Positions 13,501 to 27,390 of a stretch of 64,000 nt of DNA are shown in pieces (within the stretch, counting starts at the first letter, position 1; every line of letters begins with the position of its first letter). The DNA comes from Sipunculus nudus (taxonomy: Eukaryota > Annelida > Sipuncula > Golfingiida > Sipunculidae), in assembly GCA_026874595.1 (NCBI GenBank), contig CM049307.1, positions 21,241,079 through 21,305,078 of the forward strand, read 5' to 3'. The position numbers and the translations under genes are program-made. A model generated the notes under the pieces. It had not been told where the DNA came from, made no database searches, and saw only the letters and a list, made by a program, of their open reading frames with translations.

Positions 13501-16500
13501 AAACTGGAGGGGTTACCTGCAAAGATTTTTGCACAGTGTTTGTCTGTTTGTCTGCCATGGGCAAAAATCGCTCATATACATGTAGTGGTTTGACTTTTCT
13601 GCCTAAAATTTTGCAGGTGTATACAACTTGGACAGCTTTCTGGATTTGTGGTAGATGGCACAACCTACATACACATTTAGGCTTCAGACATCCATGCTAA
13701 TATGCAACATACCTCACTCTATTTCCCCTTGCCACTCAATCCATGCCTCACTATCCGATTTTGACAGATACATGTAGTCACTTGTCGGTTACCCGTATTC
13801 TAGTTTTAAAAGTTTACACATTTTTCTCTATTTTTGAGATATATAAATACAGACTAAATCTTGGCCTGTTGGTTAATCTGTTTGATGCTTCAGTTGAATG
13901 GGTATATACTACCATTCTGATGATAAAATTTCCTTTTGCGAATCTCTTCCCAGTCAGCTGAGCGTCATGACCCATGGGTCACTTGTTGTATATTTCAATG
14001 GGAGAGTGCATGCTTTGTCTAGATTTAAATAAAAATTGCATGAATATGTTTCTGTTCGTTAACATGAATTCGATTAGGTATATCCATTTTGCATAACTTC
14101 TGCAAATTTTAATATCCCATATTAAGATATTCCAGTGGCTTATCCATCTCTTTTGTCATTGAATATCTTAACTCAAACAAATCACATAATATCCTCCGTT
14201 TACCATGTTATACTTCGCACATACAATGTACATTCTTAATATGTATGATTAATTTACATAAAAATTGTTAATTCATATATTAACAATAGCACTCTGAAAC
14301 TAGGTTAAATTCATCACCTTTATTCAATAATACCTTGGGAGGCGCCGGGTTTTTTATTGTTAGATTACGATTATTTAATTAGACATTCATAATTAAATGT
14401 AGACATTCATAATTTATTTAATTATGAATGTTCGAATGGATGCACAAAATACTGAAATGTTCCCTTCTCTCGTTCACCTCTTTTATTGTTAATATTTCTT
14501 GAATAATTTCTGTGTACACTGTCCGATAAATTGAAATTAGTCGTTTAAATTTTTCATTTATGTTTATTTAATGAGATAATCAGCACCTATGTGTAAACTT
14601 GTTTCAATAACATGTTCGTTTGTGAATAACATTACTTTTAGAAATTGTCATTAAAATTGGTCATATCAAGTGTATAAAACAGGTTTAAAGGTTGTTTACA
14701 AGTTTTACACCATAGAATTAGGATTGAGCCAATTTAAAACGGCATAATTTAGGGAAAGCTGTGATAGACATAAAATATTGGGATACTCCAGTCCATAACT
14801 TACTTGTAATCTTGTATTTCTAGATCAATTGGTGTGTACTTATTCTCATGGAATGAAATGATAAAATAACAAAATCTTGCAGCATCTTTGTGTATCATTA
14901 AGATAACATTCATATTTTCCCTAGTTTCTTTCTCTTATTTCCCCTCTAATTTCTAGATGGGCATCATTTTAAAAAGGAAAACGATACTCAAGAGGTATAT
15001 ACACGCACATACGTAGCAATATATTGGAAGTGTCATGTTGATTTCTTTATGTTTTTTTTTTCTTCATAAACTCATTTACATAGATGAGTTATATATCTTT
15101 TATAATGACAACCGATCAGACATGGGTTGTGGTATACATTACCAACTCTGACGAACGTTATCTAAAGACGTTCGATTGGAAACTAATGTTAATTGTTTAA
15201 TCCCTTAGTTTGTAGATTTAAGGAAGTCTGACGGGGAAATTGGGCCACTTGAAATCTGGGTATTTTCTCGATAAGCCGATGATTTAATTATAGTCTTGAG
15301 GTATGTTATATACAATACACCGATGGTTTAACTTTCACTCAAAAGTTCCAAGTTCTGTTTTTCACCTAAAACACTTTCAAAATATAAAACATTCACTGAT
15401 TTTATTCTACATTATTAGTGCCGACGACCGTTTAGAAGAGAGAAGAAAGGCTTACGCCGTGGTATCGAGCGACGGTTCCGTTCTGTGGATACCTCCGGCC
15501 ATTTTCAAAAGTTCTTGTTCCATCGACATCACGCACTTCCCGTTTGACGAGCAGCATTGTTTCCTGAAATTCGGAAGTTGGACCTACGATGGCAATAACG
15601 TGGATATCCATTTTTACGACGATTTGCAGGCAGTTGATCTCAACGATTACATGACAAGTAACGAGTGGGACATCCTGGAAAATCCAGCAAAACGGAATGT
15701 TAAATACTACCCTTGCTGCAAGGAGCCTTACCCAGATCTGACGTTTTATTTGCGACTCCGACGCAAGGTAGCGTTCTATAACTACATCTTGATACTTCCT
15801 TGTGTTCTTTTATCGACCTTGACCTTGGTGCTCTTCTGGTTGCCGCCCGAATCTCCTGCAAAAATGGTTCTAGGTAAGTTCAATTTATCAAATCTAAGTA
15901 CAGTTATTGTAATAAGCTGAAACCGACATGTGTAAACCTTGAAATAAGAATAGTGTGTTGAAATTGTCAGCTGCCCTAAGGAAAGTAAGTTAAGTGCGGA
16001 AAGGTGTTTTTAGGAAAACTTTTCATGGTTTCCAAAGGAACCTATTTTTTGCCAACCGGAAATATTAAAAAATTTCATTTTATATATCACAATTGTTAAC
16101 GCTAGGACTCCGGGTATTATTTTATCTTTTAACTTAATACTGATTGTATCTCGACGGGATTCGAATAAATGTTCGAAATACTGGCAACATTACTTAGATA
16201 TCCCTGGTATCTTACAGTATCCAAACGGGTTCATACTGTCTTTATACCTAACAGATACATGTGATTGTGTGGATCTTCATCTAATATCAAGCATCTTTAT
16301 CTGGAGGCATTTGACTGTTCGCTAAACGATAAGAAAACGTGTAATAGACGATGCATTGGGACTCTTTTCCTTCAAAAGAAAAGGTTTATTATATCAATAA
16401 TACAGTTAATCATTCTTTCTTGTTCCTTGGTTTTATTATGACGTTACACGGTTTGTTGTCCATACAAATGGCTTTGTAATTCATTGAACTAAACAGAGTT

Positions 16501-19500
16501 TCGAGGGCTCTTATGAGGGGATCCAAATATCTAAATTGAACTTGTTTTCATAAACGTGGTGTGACAAGGTATACCCTTATCATACCTGCAAATTACACGA
16601 AATGAGAGGGATTTCTGAATGAAAGAACGATTAATATCGTTTCCTTTCGACTTCTTTTTCAGTGGAATCTAGGTGTATTTAAAAATAATCAGAGAGAAAA
16701 GCAAATCGGTACTTTATACTTTTGGTGGTGGTGCTGCATTGCATGTGCGAATCGCCTGAAATAACAGAACTTAAATCAAGACGATATTAACAAAAGATTA
16801 CAAACATATTTTTCCCGTTTATCTCTGCGAGTTCCTCGGAATTATAAAAAGATGATTACTACTTCGTGTTCTCCTTTAAGTTATATAAAATATAAGTCAA
16901 AATGAATAAATCTGGCCATCTCTAATAAAATTCTAGGAGTTTTGTATTTTTCAAGTCCAAATTTGCGTTCATTGGCAAAAGAAAAATATTGAATCATTCA
17001 GATCTTATAAAATACTAGCTCAGGATAATGACACAAAATGATTGAAACATTTTTACCGTCTTAAAAATCTATTTATACGCTCCATATTGGTCAGCGTATA
17101 TTTGTTTAATGATTTCATGGGAACAATTGAGCTACTTTAAATACGATCAAGAGGGAGTTTTGGATTTTCTTGCAGAAAATACTAAATGTATAAGCACGAA
17201 AAAGTTTATCACTCCTAAATCTCCTCAGCGCAAATTTGCCTGATCATATTCATTAACTTGCCAATTTACTTCTGTTATCTCACTTTTTGTTCTTTTCCGG
17301 GCAACTTTAAAAAATTAAGCAGTCTATCAGGTCTAAGAAAGACCGAAGAACCAGAATGTCATAATCCAAATTAAGGATTTAATGTTCACCTTTGTTCAGA
17401 TCCATAACTGTTTCGTTTATACTGTAACTATCCACCGACTGGGGCGTTACGTTCATTCTGGATACAACACAAAATAATCACTTAAAAACTGAATTTAACC
17501 TAATTGAAATTTTAAAAAAATATTAAATTAGGATCGTAAATACGTAGCATGCACAAGAAAAGTTGTTAAAAACAATAATGGTACATCGCCAGTTCACGGA
17601 ACAGTCTTTTTGATGTGTATCCGTGGTTTAAGAAGTAAGACTAGCCGGCACAGGCCTACAGTGATGGATGACGGAGAGGTCAGGGTACACACGTGGGCGT
17701 TGTGATAAGCATCCGTCATTTATCTGAATCCGGAATTAGGGTTTTACATTAATTTCATATCAAACAAACTGGACGAGACAAGTTAATCAAAGAGGATTTA
17801 TTTTCATATTTAGCCATCTCTATCTGATAATCTGATAAAATATAAAATGGATTAGCTTTAAAAGCATATAGCTTTTTTCCATTTAAAGTTCGCTTTAATT
17901 AAATCATGTATAGATTGATTCTCAAGTATAAGGATCCACATGGTTTGATATTCCTATATGCGCTAATGGTGAATTAATGTTTATGGGATAATGATGAAGT
18001 GAGGCATACCCATACAGAACAAATACAAATTACAGGGGGTGGATTTAGCGTTAATAATAATTGTCAACTTAATTTTTACGATTCTTTCCAAAATAAGAAA
18101 TATTGAAATATTGGTATATACATGTATTTCCAGTCCTGATCTGAAATGGTTCCATAAAATACAACAAAACAATTTTTATGAAACAATTTTAAAGGATCTC
18201 AAGCAAATTTTATCTCAACCTATACTATTTCGTCCAGAATCCGTCCAGTCACTTATCATTGAATATTATCCTTTCTTCCGTTAAGACCGATCGGCGGGAC
18301 TTCTGTCAGGTTGTGGTGGTCTGGTTTTCTATGGGTCGAGTTAAGTGGCGAAGGGTTCGATAAATGGCGATAATTGACCCTTCCCGAAATGATATCAAAT
18401 TTCTCAGGATTTAGGGGAAGGTAGGGAAATAACCTCTTCGGACACACGTGGCATCATCCCGAGACTTCAAAACCATACTTCCGTTCGGTAGCCAAAGATA
18501 AATTGCATGACAAAGATGAATAATATATCAGTCGCCTGAAAGATCACGCAATACGAGTGTCGTCGATTAGAGATAGTAGTGCGGATCTTATGGCATAGAT
18601 TTTTTTAAGGATGTTGTATTTCAGTGTCAGTCAATATAAATCTAACAACTAATAGTTTGCCTTGCAATGGAGCAGACAGCTTCCATGCGCTACCATTCAG
18701 AAGGACACGTTCCATCAGATATAATCTGGTCCGTCTCTGTCTCTGTCTCTGTCTGTCTCTCTCTCTCTCTCTCTCTCAGGGAAACGGATTATACACAGGG
18801 GAAGTAAATTATCTCATAAATAAATTGTCTTTTTTATAATGTTATAATATGGCATATTCTGTCAGGTGCGTTGTAAGCTCTATCTATTATTGAGGGTAAT
18901 TTGGGCGTGGTCAAAAAAGGTTACTACGCTCAATACTTTGCAGTTATAAAACCCTTTCACTCAACTCGCAAAGTAGATAGATTTTGCCTAGACGCTTGCG
19001 GAGTACTTCTGTGTCGCATTTCCGCGCACTTATCAACCCTTATATGTTTATTTCTCCCAGTTTCTCGAAACCGCTGGTATTTTGCGTACACCCTGAAACT
19101 CGAGCTTGCATGTCGAAATTATGGGTACACCGCTCTTTAGGTATTAAAGTAAAAGTGCACTATATTTTCTGGTTGAACATGTTCACTTTCATATTTAAGT
19201 GTTTGAATTGCCTTCAACCAGGCATTGTTTCTGATTTGTGCAGAGTGCAGCAACTTGTACCCACAGACACTATTACATTCTCACACTAGTCGTTCCTCTT
19301 GGAGTATCAGTAACTATCTGGTGTCAGGTGGCGTGGTATAAAATTTCCCTGTGTTGGTCAGTTGATTTCTTTGTTGATTGGTTGATTTGTCTGTTCAACT
19401 CAGAAAGTTATGAAAGAATTTGATGATTTGTTTTGTGGAGAGGGCAAGAACAAAATACAATCTATGACCTTTTCTTTTTTTCAGGTAATCATGATCCTTT

Positions 19501-22500
19501 TTTAATTTTAAGGATTCTTTTATATTTTGCGATATTTCGATTTCTTTATGCCTGCCGAGGGCCAGGGCAATTCACTGATGATATAAGGGACCGCCCTAGT
19601 TCTAGAGCTGACCTGCAGCTGTGATCCAGCCATTGAGCTGATGAACTGTAACACTTTTTTGTGTGGAGCACAGGAAAGTTTGATTAGAATCCTTCGGTGA
19701 GATACATTAAGACAGCGTTTTTTTTATTGCATATGTTAATTTTTTTTAGCGTAACAGGATTTTATTAATACAGTCAATGCTACCACTTACTTGTCTTATT
19801 TGTTTTGAATTCTTTGATTTTTATATGTAAACGGCCATCATACATGAAGTGAAGATGAAAATCCTAGGGTGCAAATTTCTAATTCCTACAAGCACAGTAT
19901 ATACATGTTATGATTGCACTTTATTCAATAAAATCAGAATAAAAGAAGTATCATATTATTCACTGTTGATCTGTTGGTATATGCGAGCATTTGGTAAGAT
20001 TGGTCCATTAACAATAGCACGAGCGAACGGAAGATAGTTCTGGTCCTACGTCACACAGATATTCGTTTTATGGTTCATGGCATGAGCGCAAGATAGAATT
20101 ATGGTGTCTGAAAAGGAAAAAGGAAGTTCCCGGAAATTAATTTAGACCCTACTTAGCCATTTCAGACATTCATACCTGTTCCAGATATTAGATCTATGTA
20201 TAAAGTTTGGTTATAAAAGGCTGTGCATAAAGGACATGCACGCGTGGTGAATATAGACAGCTCCTTCAGAGGAGGGGCTCGGATCATACGTGTACTTATC
20301 CAGCATACAATATAGACAGCTCCTCCAGAGGAGGATCTCGATCATACATGTACGTATACAGCATACACCATGGAAATAACGGTCATATTGGTTTAATGGA
20401 ACTGAAAGGATTGTATCAGATACGGCGCCCCGCTGTTTCCTTTTCTTGTGGATTTAACAAGGATTTATTACCGTCTGGGTGTTGTGAGAGTATATATCAG
20501 CGGAAAAATACCAAAGAGTCGTAAAAGAATAAGGATTGATTTGTAATCTTACATTCACTGAATAATCAAAAGTGTTAGGGATCAGTGTCAGCGGTTTCTT
20601 TTAAATAAATACAACCAATCCGTTACTCATCTAAATCAACAGGAATTAAATAACTGTATTCTTTGTTCTTCATACAGATATAGGAGTTTGAACAGTTCAA
20701 AACATAAATCTAAATGACTGCTCATGATACGTTTCCTAGGTGATCAGCATTAAAATGAGACTGACGTAGCAATACAATATGTCTGGCGAAAGTTAAAAGC
20801 GGATTTTTACCACTACCATAATAAACTGTAATAAATCTATCGTATGTATCTGAATGTTTTCGGGATAGAATATTAGGAAAGGAGAGTTTAATTATGTACT
20901 GACTTATTGCTGTGGTGTGGTTTAATGCATTCACAAACAATTCGTCCAGTCCTCAAACCTCAAGTGGCCGAAAAACCCTTCTTGATCTTGGCTGGTGCTG
21001 CTGTTTGTAGGTATAAAAACGGTTAGAGACTTTCCAAACTCTTTTCTCATAAAATCTACTGTCGTCCGGCACGGAATTAGTTGATAATTAAAAAGGTAAG
21101 GAATTTTCATTCATTTATCGTCGTGAAATTTGCCATTTTTATTTATTTGGGTATTACCTTTGGGGTTGTTTCGGTTCACGAGTTACTCAGTTAATGAGAT
21201 ATATTTGGCGTTCCACTTTGTTATATTTTTATAAAATGCGCCACCAACATTTTTATTTAGTGATTAGCCAAATTACTGACACTGAGAATCTGCAGAATTA
21301 TCTAGTAATCATAGGTTAATATTAATTTTCCTTTAGCTCTGGATTTGTGCATGATCACCAAGTCATGCGGTTAACACAGTGAGAAAATTAAGTCACTTGA
21401 ATTGCCGCACTATAGGCGTTCCACAATATGTTCTCCAGTGATGCATTTCATGATTGAAGTACAAAGCACTTTTATCGGATATAAAATCGATCTCGATTAC
21501 GCAGGTCGCGTCATGAATGCTTGCGTTGAAGATATCTTTGATATAGTTGCTTTAAGTATTAGCACTGCTTAGTGTTTCAATCCTTCATTACCATAATAAA
21601 ATCACTCGGATCACTTAACTTTAAGGGCGGCGGACCACAATCCCTAGATTTTCAAAGGAATCAATAAACTTCGCTGAACTATAATCTGATAATATTAACG
21701 AAGGTCTATCTACAATGACCTGGTTGTCAGAATGAATAAGAATCTGAATCTCATGGATTCCTAAATCTGAAGCTGATCGAAAAACGTGGCGAAATACGCA
21801 TGTTTACTTTTATAAATAATTCTCCATTGCCCTTTGCTATATATATCTTTCTTCTTGCTCATCCTTCGGCTGTCATTTTACTATTACTGGAGCAACAAAC
21901 TATATAACAATGTGTTCTCGCGAACCGCTCGTGAGCAAAGTGACAATATTTCCGATAATTCTTAATCATCGGATTATTGTTTTAGTTAAGGTTATTTCCG
22001 TAAAATTGGCGAAATGGAGATCTCCGACATATGCTGCTACCAGATGAGATCAAATGTCACACCCGTCTTAATCATAAAATTTTGTTTGGACAAATAATAT
22101 TGCTACAGGCTACGATAAAGCCTTTTAAAGACGGACCAAATAATTTTGATTAACTTCTTGCTAACCGTTTAGATAATATTATATGCAGAGTGACACAGCA
22201 CATCATATAACCAAAGACATTTTCAGGAACAATTTACGAATTACGTTTTAAGTAAGATTTTCTCAAAACCAAGCGATATAAGTGAATATTTCTATAAAAT
22301 AATTTACTTTTAACGTAATGTATAATGGTATTAACTTCTGTAGCCGTTTTGTCTTAACATGAAATAGGAATTTAAATGGTTCATGAGGCCAAAAGACACA
22401 TCCACACACTAAACCTTAAGCAATTATATAGGTAGAACGTTTCTAAATTCTCATGTGATAATTACTTCTTTGACGTCAGCTGGTAATTTGCACAAAACTG

Positions 22501-25500
22501 ATTTTGATTAAATGGAAGAGGGTCTGATGGGACACAAGAAAAATGTGGACGGTTGGAGTGTTTAGCACACCTTAATACTACTGTCATGTTGTCGGCTGCT
22601 TCTGGTGGATTCCTTGGTGGAGTTATTTGCCCAAAGGGCCAAACCAGCAGGGAGAACTGACAGATCGCTACGCTATTGGTAACAAGATGGAACAGGCAAA
22701 TTGACGAACGGGCATACCACGCCGGGTTCAATTCACCTTCACCTGCCCGGCTAATGGCTTCCAAGACCTCCATTCAGAAACCCCATACATAGCCTGTCTT
22801 AACCAGCCGACCTCCGGCGCTTATTTGACACCGGTACAGGCGGGGGGAGGGTGATAAAGCCTGTCAAACAGATCGGAACATTAGACATTTATGTTATGTG
22901 TTACGGCTTCTTCCACTACTTTTGGTATGACGTCTCCAGTAACGAAGTTGGGCTTCCCTTTACCTCGCTGATAATTATATCGTAGACAGGCGGAGTAGTG
23001 CCATGAACCTGCTCAGACGTAAATAAGGTTTTGTCTTGACGTTTATTTATGGTAAAATACCGTAAAGTATCCAAGAGTGCAGTCAGTTATTGGAAATACG
23101 TGTAGAGTGAAGATCTTGAGGTGTGCAAGGCCGCTGTTTCAAGACTCTCCTTTGTTCAAATCATGACGTATATTCAGATTTCTGTATCAATTTGTTGTGT
23201 TCCTTGGGCCTACCACTGATGCTTAGTCAACTCCAGAGTAATGAAACTGAAACGTAAACATACTTGAATAAACGCCTACCCTGTACAATTGCAATTAAAA
23301 AGGATAAAAAATTAAGCAGTTGGATTTCTATATAAAAATATAAACATGGTTTAAAATAATGCCCTTAGTGTACTTTAAGGCACAGAACACGGGTTCATGT
23401 TTATTCCTCCTATTTGATACTCATGTTATAATAACAAGGAATGAATACAAGTTGAAGAGCACCATTGCCATGTGTGACCGTGTCTAAATAGTAATTTTCC
23501 CTCTACAACCGTTTGGTCGCAAAATGGATTATGAATTTTAAGTTAAATGTTTGCCCAATGTCTTCTATTTTCGATAGCCTCGAAAATATTTTTCTATAAA
23601 TATAAAAGTATGATTTATCTTTAACCGGTCACACAAGGTCTCTTAGCATTGTACGTCATATGTCCTCAGTCTGCCTGTTTGCGCTCCAGTTGATCTGTAC
23701 ATTGGAAACTTTATATTCTGGTTTTTTATTAATGTTGTATCAGCTCAGATCTCATCTATCATTCCTCGACACAGGTGCCCTGTGGGTGGATATTTCTAGA
23801 CACTGAAAATTGTTCATGCTTTTATCAAAAGAAAAACCAAAACAATGGGATGGGATTCGCACAGTTCTCCTCAACCCTAGGAACTGTATCATTCGTGTGT
23901 AACTTTTGAGGATTTAAGCCAAGGCAAAGCGTTTTGTGTTGTGTAGGTTGAATGTCCTTTAAGCACAAACCTAACTTCAGACATTTAAAGAAAAACAAAT
24001 ATGTAGTGTTAATACTGGGCGAGCAGTTGCATGCATGTAGATCATGGGTCTGAAACGATAATCATCTAAGTTAGTTGTGTATAATTGTACTTCAAGTATG
24101 AACATCAGTTTCATTAAATGACTGCAAAAAATTAACATTCAATCCTAGAAAAGAAACCACATCTAATTTTCTAAATGTTCCATGAATGGATAGGAGTAAT
24201 ATTGTATGAGTACTGCAAAAAATGTAAACATTTAAATAATTTTAATGCAGATTGACAATTCATGACGTTATTTAAAGAGTACTCTATGCGAATCGCCCGC
24301 ATCTTCTAGAACCTTGTACAGGGTGTTGTAATAAAAGCCACATATGTACAGGTGGCGTTCTATAGCAAATGCTGTTTTTAGTTAAAGTGGATTCAGAATT
24401 GTTCGTGGTACATTTATTTTCGTCGAATTCGAGGGCAACATATTTTCCGCCAAATGAAAACAAAGCGATCAATATTTTCATACAAAAGAATTAAAACTAC
24501 AGTCCGTGTATGCACTGAATATCGTTTTTGCCTACATTATACCGACAGCGCTTGCAATGACCTTTAGATATTGGCTGTGTTTCAAAATCGCAGAAAAAAA
24601 GGGATATAACCTATAAAATAAATAAGGATATTACGAATAGATATTTTTTTAGAAAAGTATTATGTTCTAACTATGGATGGAATAGATACCACACCGAGCA
24701 AGAAGACTTGCTCTCTCAATATCCAAATGATTGTTTAAGATACGTTTTTGTATGATAGATCAGAATTGATGTTTCCGCTTCGTTTCTGATGAGATTTTTG
24801 TTGTCGCACCATATAGCATATCCAGTTTTATCAGGTTAACACTAAACATGCATTTGGTAGAAACCAGAGGTCAAGTAAAATTTGTAAACATTCAATGGAA
24901 GTTATGTAAAAATGATTCCTCTTTGACTTATTAATCATATCTATATTAATACAGATAAAACGCATAGTCTGGCGCGATTACGTTTTAACCCAAGAATATT
25001 ATTTATTGTACAGAGTCTGTAGAAGATTCATTAGCTCACGTTGATTCCGCTATATAATTATGGTTCGTTAATTTGGCAATAACAGTTTATACGCAGTGCT
25101 TTAGCGGACAATATTAATACTGGTATATGCATTCCTGTATCTATATATTTTCAGGTATGAACATATTTGTGGCCTTCTTTGTTTTACTCTTACTACTGGC
25201 GGAGTCTACGCCGGACGCGTCTGAGCACATACCACTCATAGGTAAGACACATGGCGTTTTTATTAACCTTGCCGCTGGTAACCGACAGACGACATAGTAT
25301 AAAATCATATGTATAATGTATTTTTGCGACATGATTGATTCTTTTACATCACTGTTAAACATCCTGATGTAACATTTACGATAAACTTCATCCAAGACTG
25401 CATAATGATAATATTTATCAAAATGACTTCGTGAATGTAAATCATCAAAGAAAATGTGTTCAGTAAAATGGTGAATCTTTAAATAAAAATCGTTACACCT

Positions 25501-25534
25501 ACGCCCCACATGTTAATGTATCTCTGTCTGTCTG

Positions 25535-25595
<61 letters not shown>

Positions 25596-27323
25596 CTTAT
25601 AATCCACTGTTTTAGTTAAACATTCACGTGGATTCTTATTCAAGTTTATTGATATAATGATATATATTTGTAAGTAAGTGTTATCATGTTTTCCATGTGA
25701 CCGGGAGATATGCATGTCTGAGAATATACAACACTCAGACTTCTTTCTCAAGTTGGGATACACACAAACACACAATTTCTGTAGGAAGCTTGGTGACATG
25801 ATTTGACCTTGTGAATTGTCTTCAAATAAACAATGTCTGTCACATCTGTGATGGAAGACACACATCCAGACTTAGACTTGAGTCCACTTTTTGGGACTTG
25901 GACGCGGACTTGTATTCAGTCTCGGAGATAAAGACGCGAGAAATCCATCTTGAGAAATCCAGTAGAAGCAAAGCTCTGCCATATGCTTTAAAGACATGGA
26001 TATTCATGTACGAACTGCTGACAGAATGATACAAAAAAGACCAAGCTTTATATATAGCCTGCATCAGTAGCTAAATGTAATTAAGCCTTCTGGTAAAATA
26101 CATACATATGTAAACCAACATAAAATATAATAATGGTAAACTATTTGAGTTTTAAATTGGACTCGGACGTAGACTCAGGTTCCAGATGACTCGGACTCTA
26201 AGAAAGTGGACTTGGACCCGAACATCAGAGACTCTGACTTGGACTCGTGGATCCTGGACTCAGACTTGCACTCGGATTCGGATGGTGTGGACTAGACTAC
26301 ACCAATATGACACACATCTCGAGTTGCCAGGTATCTAGTTGTCGTTTTTGCATACTTGCCAACATCCCTGGCGACTGCCACCTCCTGAGCCGGTCCATTT
26401 TCGATACTCCATGCAGTGGCCAGGATTTCTTGATTTATTGCGGGTTACCGCAAAGAAATGGATGGGACAAACCTTTATTTTTATAATGTGATTTTAATTG
26501 CTGACAATTAAGCAATTATTTAGAACTTTCAAACACGCCAGTGGTTTTGCTCAGAGGCTGGATGAGTGATATCTCTCGTAATCTGTGCCACTTCCCATTT
26601 CATTTGTGTAAATAATCAAAGTATAAGAAAAAAGAGGTAAAACACGTATTCTCAATTTCTCTTAAAATTTGATTATTTTTCTTTTTTCTGTGACATTGGC
26701 ATTATTGCTGAAACTGAGAAGGCAATGAGAAGCTCGTTACTTAATGATCAAACAAATATTTTCTCGAAAATTAATTTATCATCATTATTGATTCATCTAA
26801 TCCGAAATAAATTATTTCCCATTATTTGAATTATTTTTGTCGAAAATAAATTTAATTCACTGCTATAAATACATCGCTCTGCTACCTTCTTCAATACTGC
26901 TACCTATTTCAATACTGAAGGGCCAATACCTGAACATTTGAGCGCATATGTTCTCATCATTGCATAATCATAATCATTTAATGAGTCCAGACGGAAATGC
27001 ATCACATAGTTAAACATCCGAACATGCACGTACAAACTGATATAATTAATAATTTAAACTTAAATAAAATTTGGTTCATATTATACCAGAGATTCGCTTT
27101 GAACGCATCTGGAGTAAAAGATATTAAAACGTTTTCTTGTATGATTGTCGATGTTAATGTTAGTATATAAATGTCTTTTTAGGCGCATATTACTGCTTGA
27201 ACATGATCATGATCACGTTATCAACGTTCTTGTCGGTGATCGTGATCAATCTATACTTCCGGGGTGACAAGAAAAACAGAGTGCCAACATGGTTGCGAAA
27301 GGTCGGTAGTGCATACAATAACA

Positions 27324-27390
<67 letters not shown>

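Larger units (their letters stand above)
10899..13987 (+). mobile_element. Family A repeat element, copy 1 (Helitron2-like ends)
   Basis: It lies in a receptor intron. The 5' end AGCTCAGCTGACT pairs with AGTCATCTGAGCT across a 3-base loop, giving a 13-base stem with one mismatch. GTCCGTCTGTCC microsatellite runs follow (10946-10994), then five about 336-base tandem units. Near the 3' end AGTCAGCTGAGC (13952-13963) is the inverted copy of the 5' end. It is followed by the perfect 14-base palindrome TGACCCATGGGTCA and then CTTGTT. This is the asymmetric inverted-repeat plan of Helitron2/Helentron elements, and it resembles the pearl/CvA and DINE-1-type non-autonomous elements with a tandem core. 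It has no coding capacity. A family B element is nested in the last unit. Confidence 0.75.
15874..25154. other. Long receptor intron (9.3 kb)
   Basis: The flanking exon phases match (1 and 1), so no coding exon is missing here. The content is unique AT-rich sequence, a CT-rich microsatellite at 18.73 kb and a 59-base tandem duplication at 20.25 kb. A TATA-like GGTATAAAAACGG lies at about 21010, with no supported transcript. I see no nested gene. Confidence 0.7.

Noticed and set aside
15303-15418. ATG at 15303 as start of a short receptor-like gene
   Set aside because: The sequence from 15303 to 15418 is intronic; a clear acceptor at 15417-15418 joins in frame to the exon at 10470-10579.
22462-22773. 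103-codon minus-strand frame ending at a GGGTTCAATTC B-box-like motif on the + strand
   Set aside because: May be a fragment of a dispersed repeat, but no second copy or element ends are in the window, so it is not listed as a feature.
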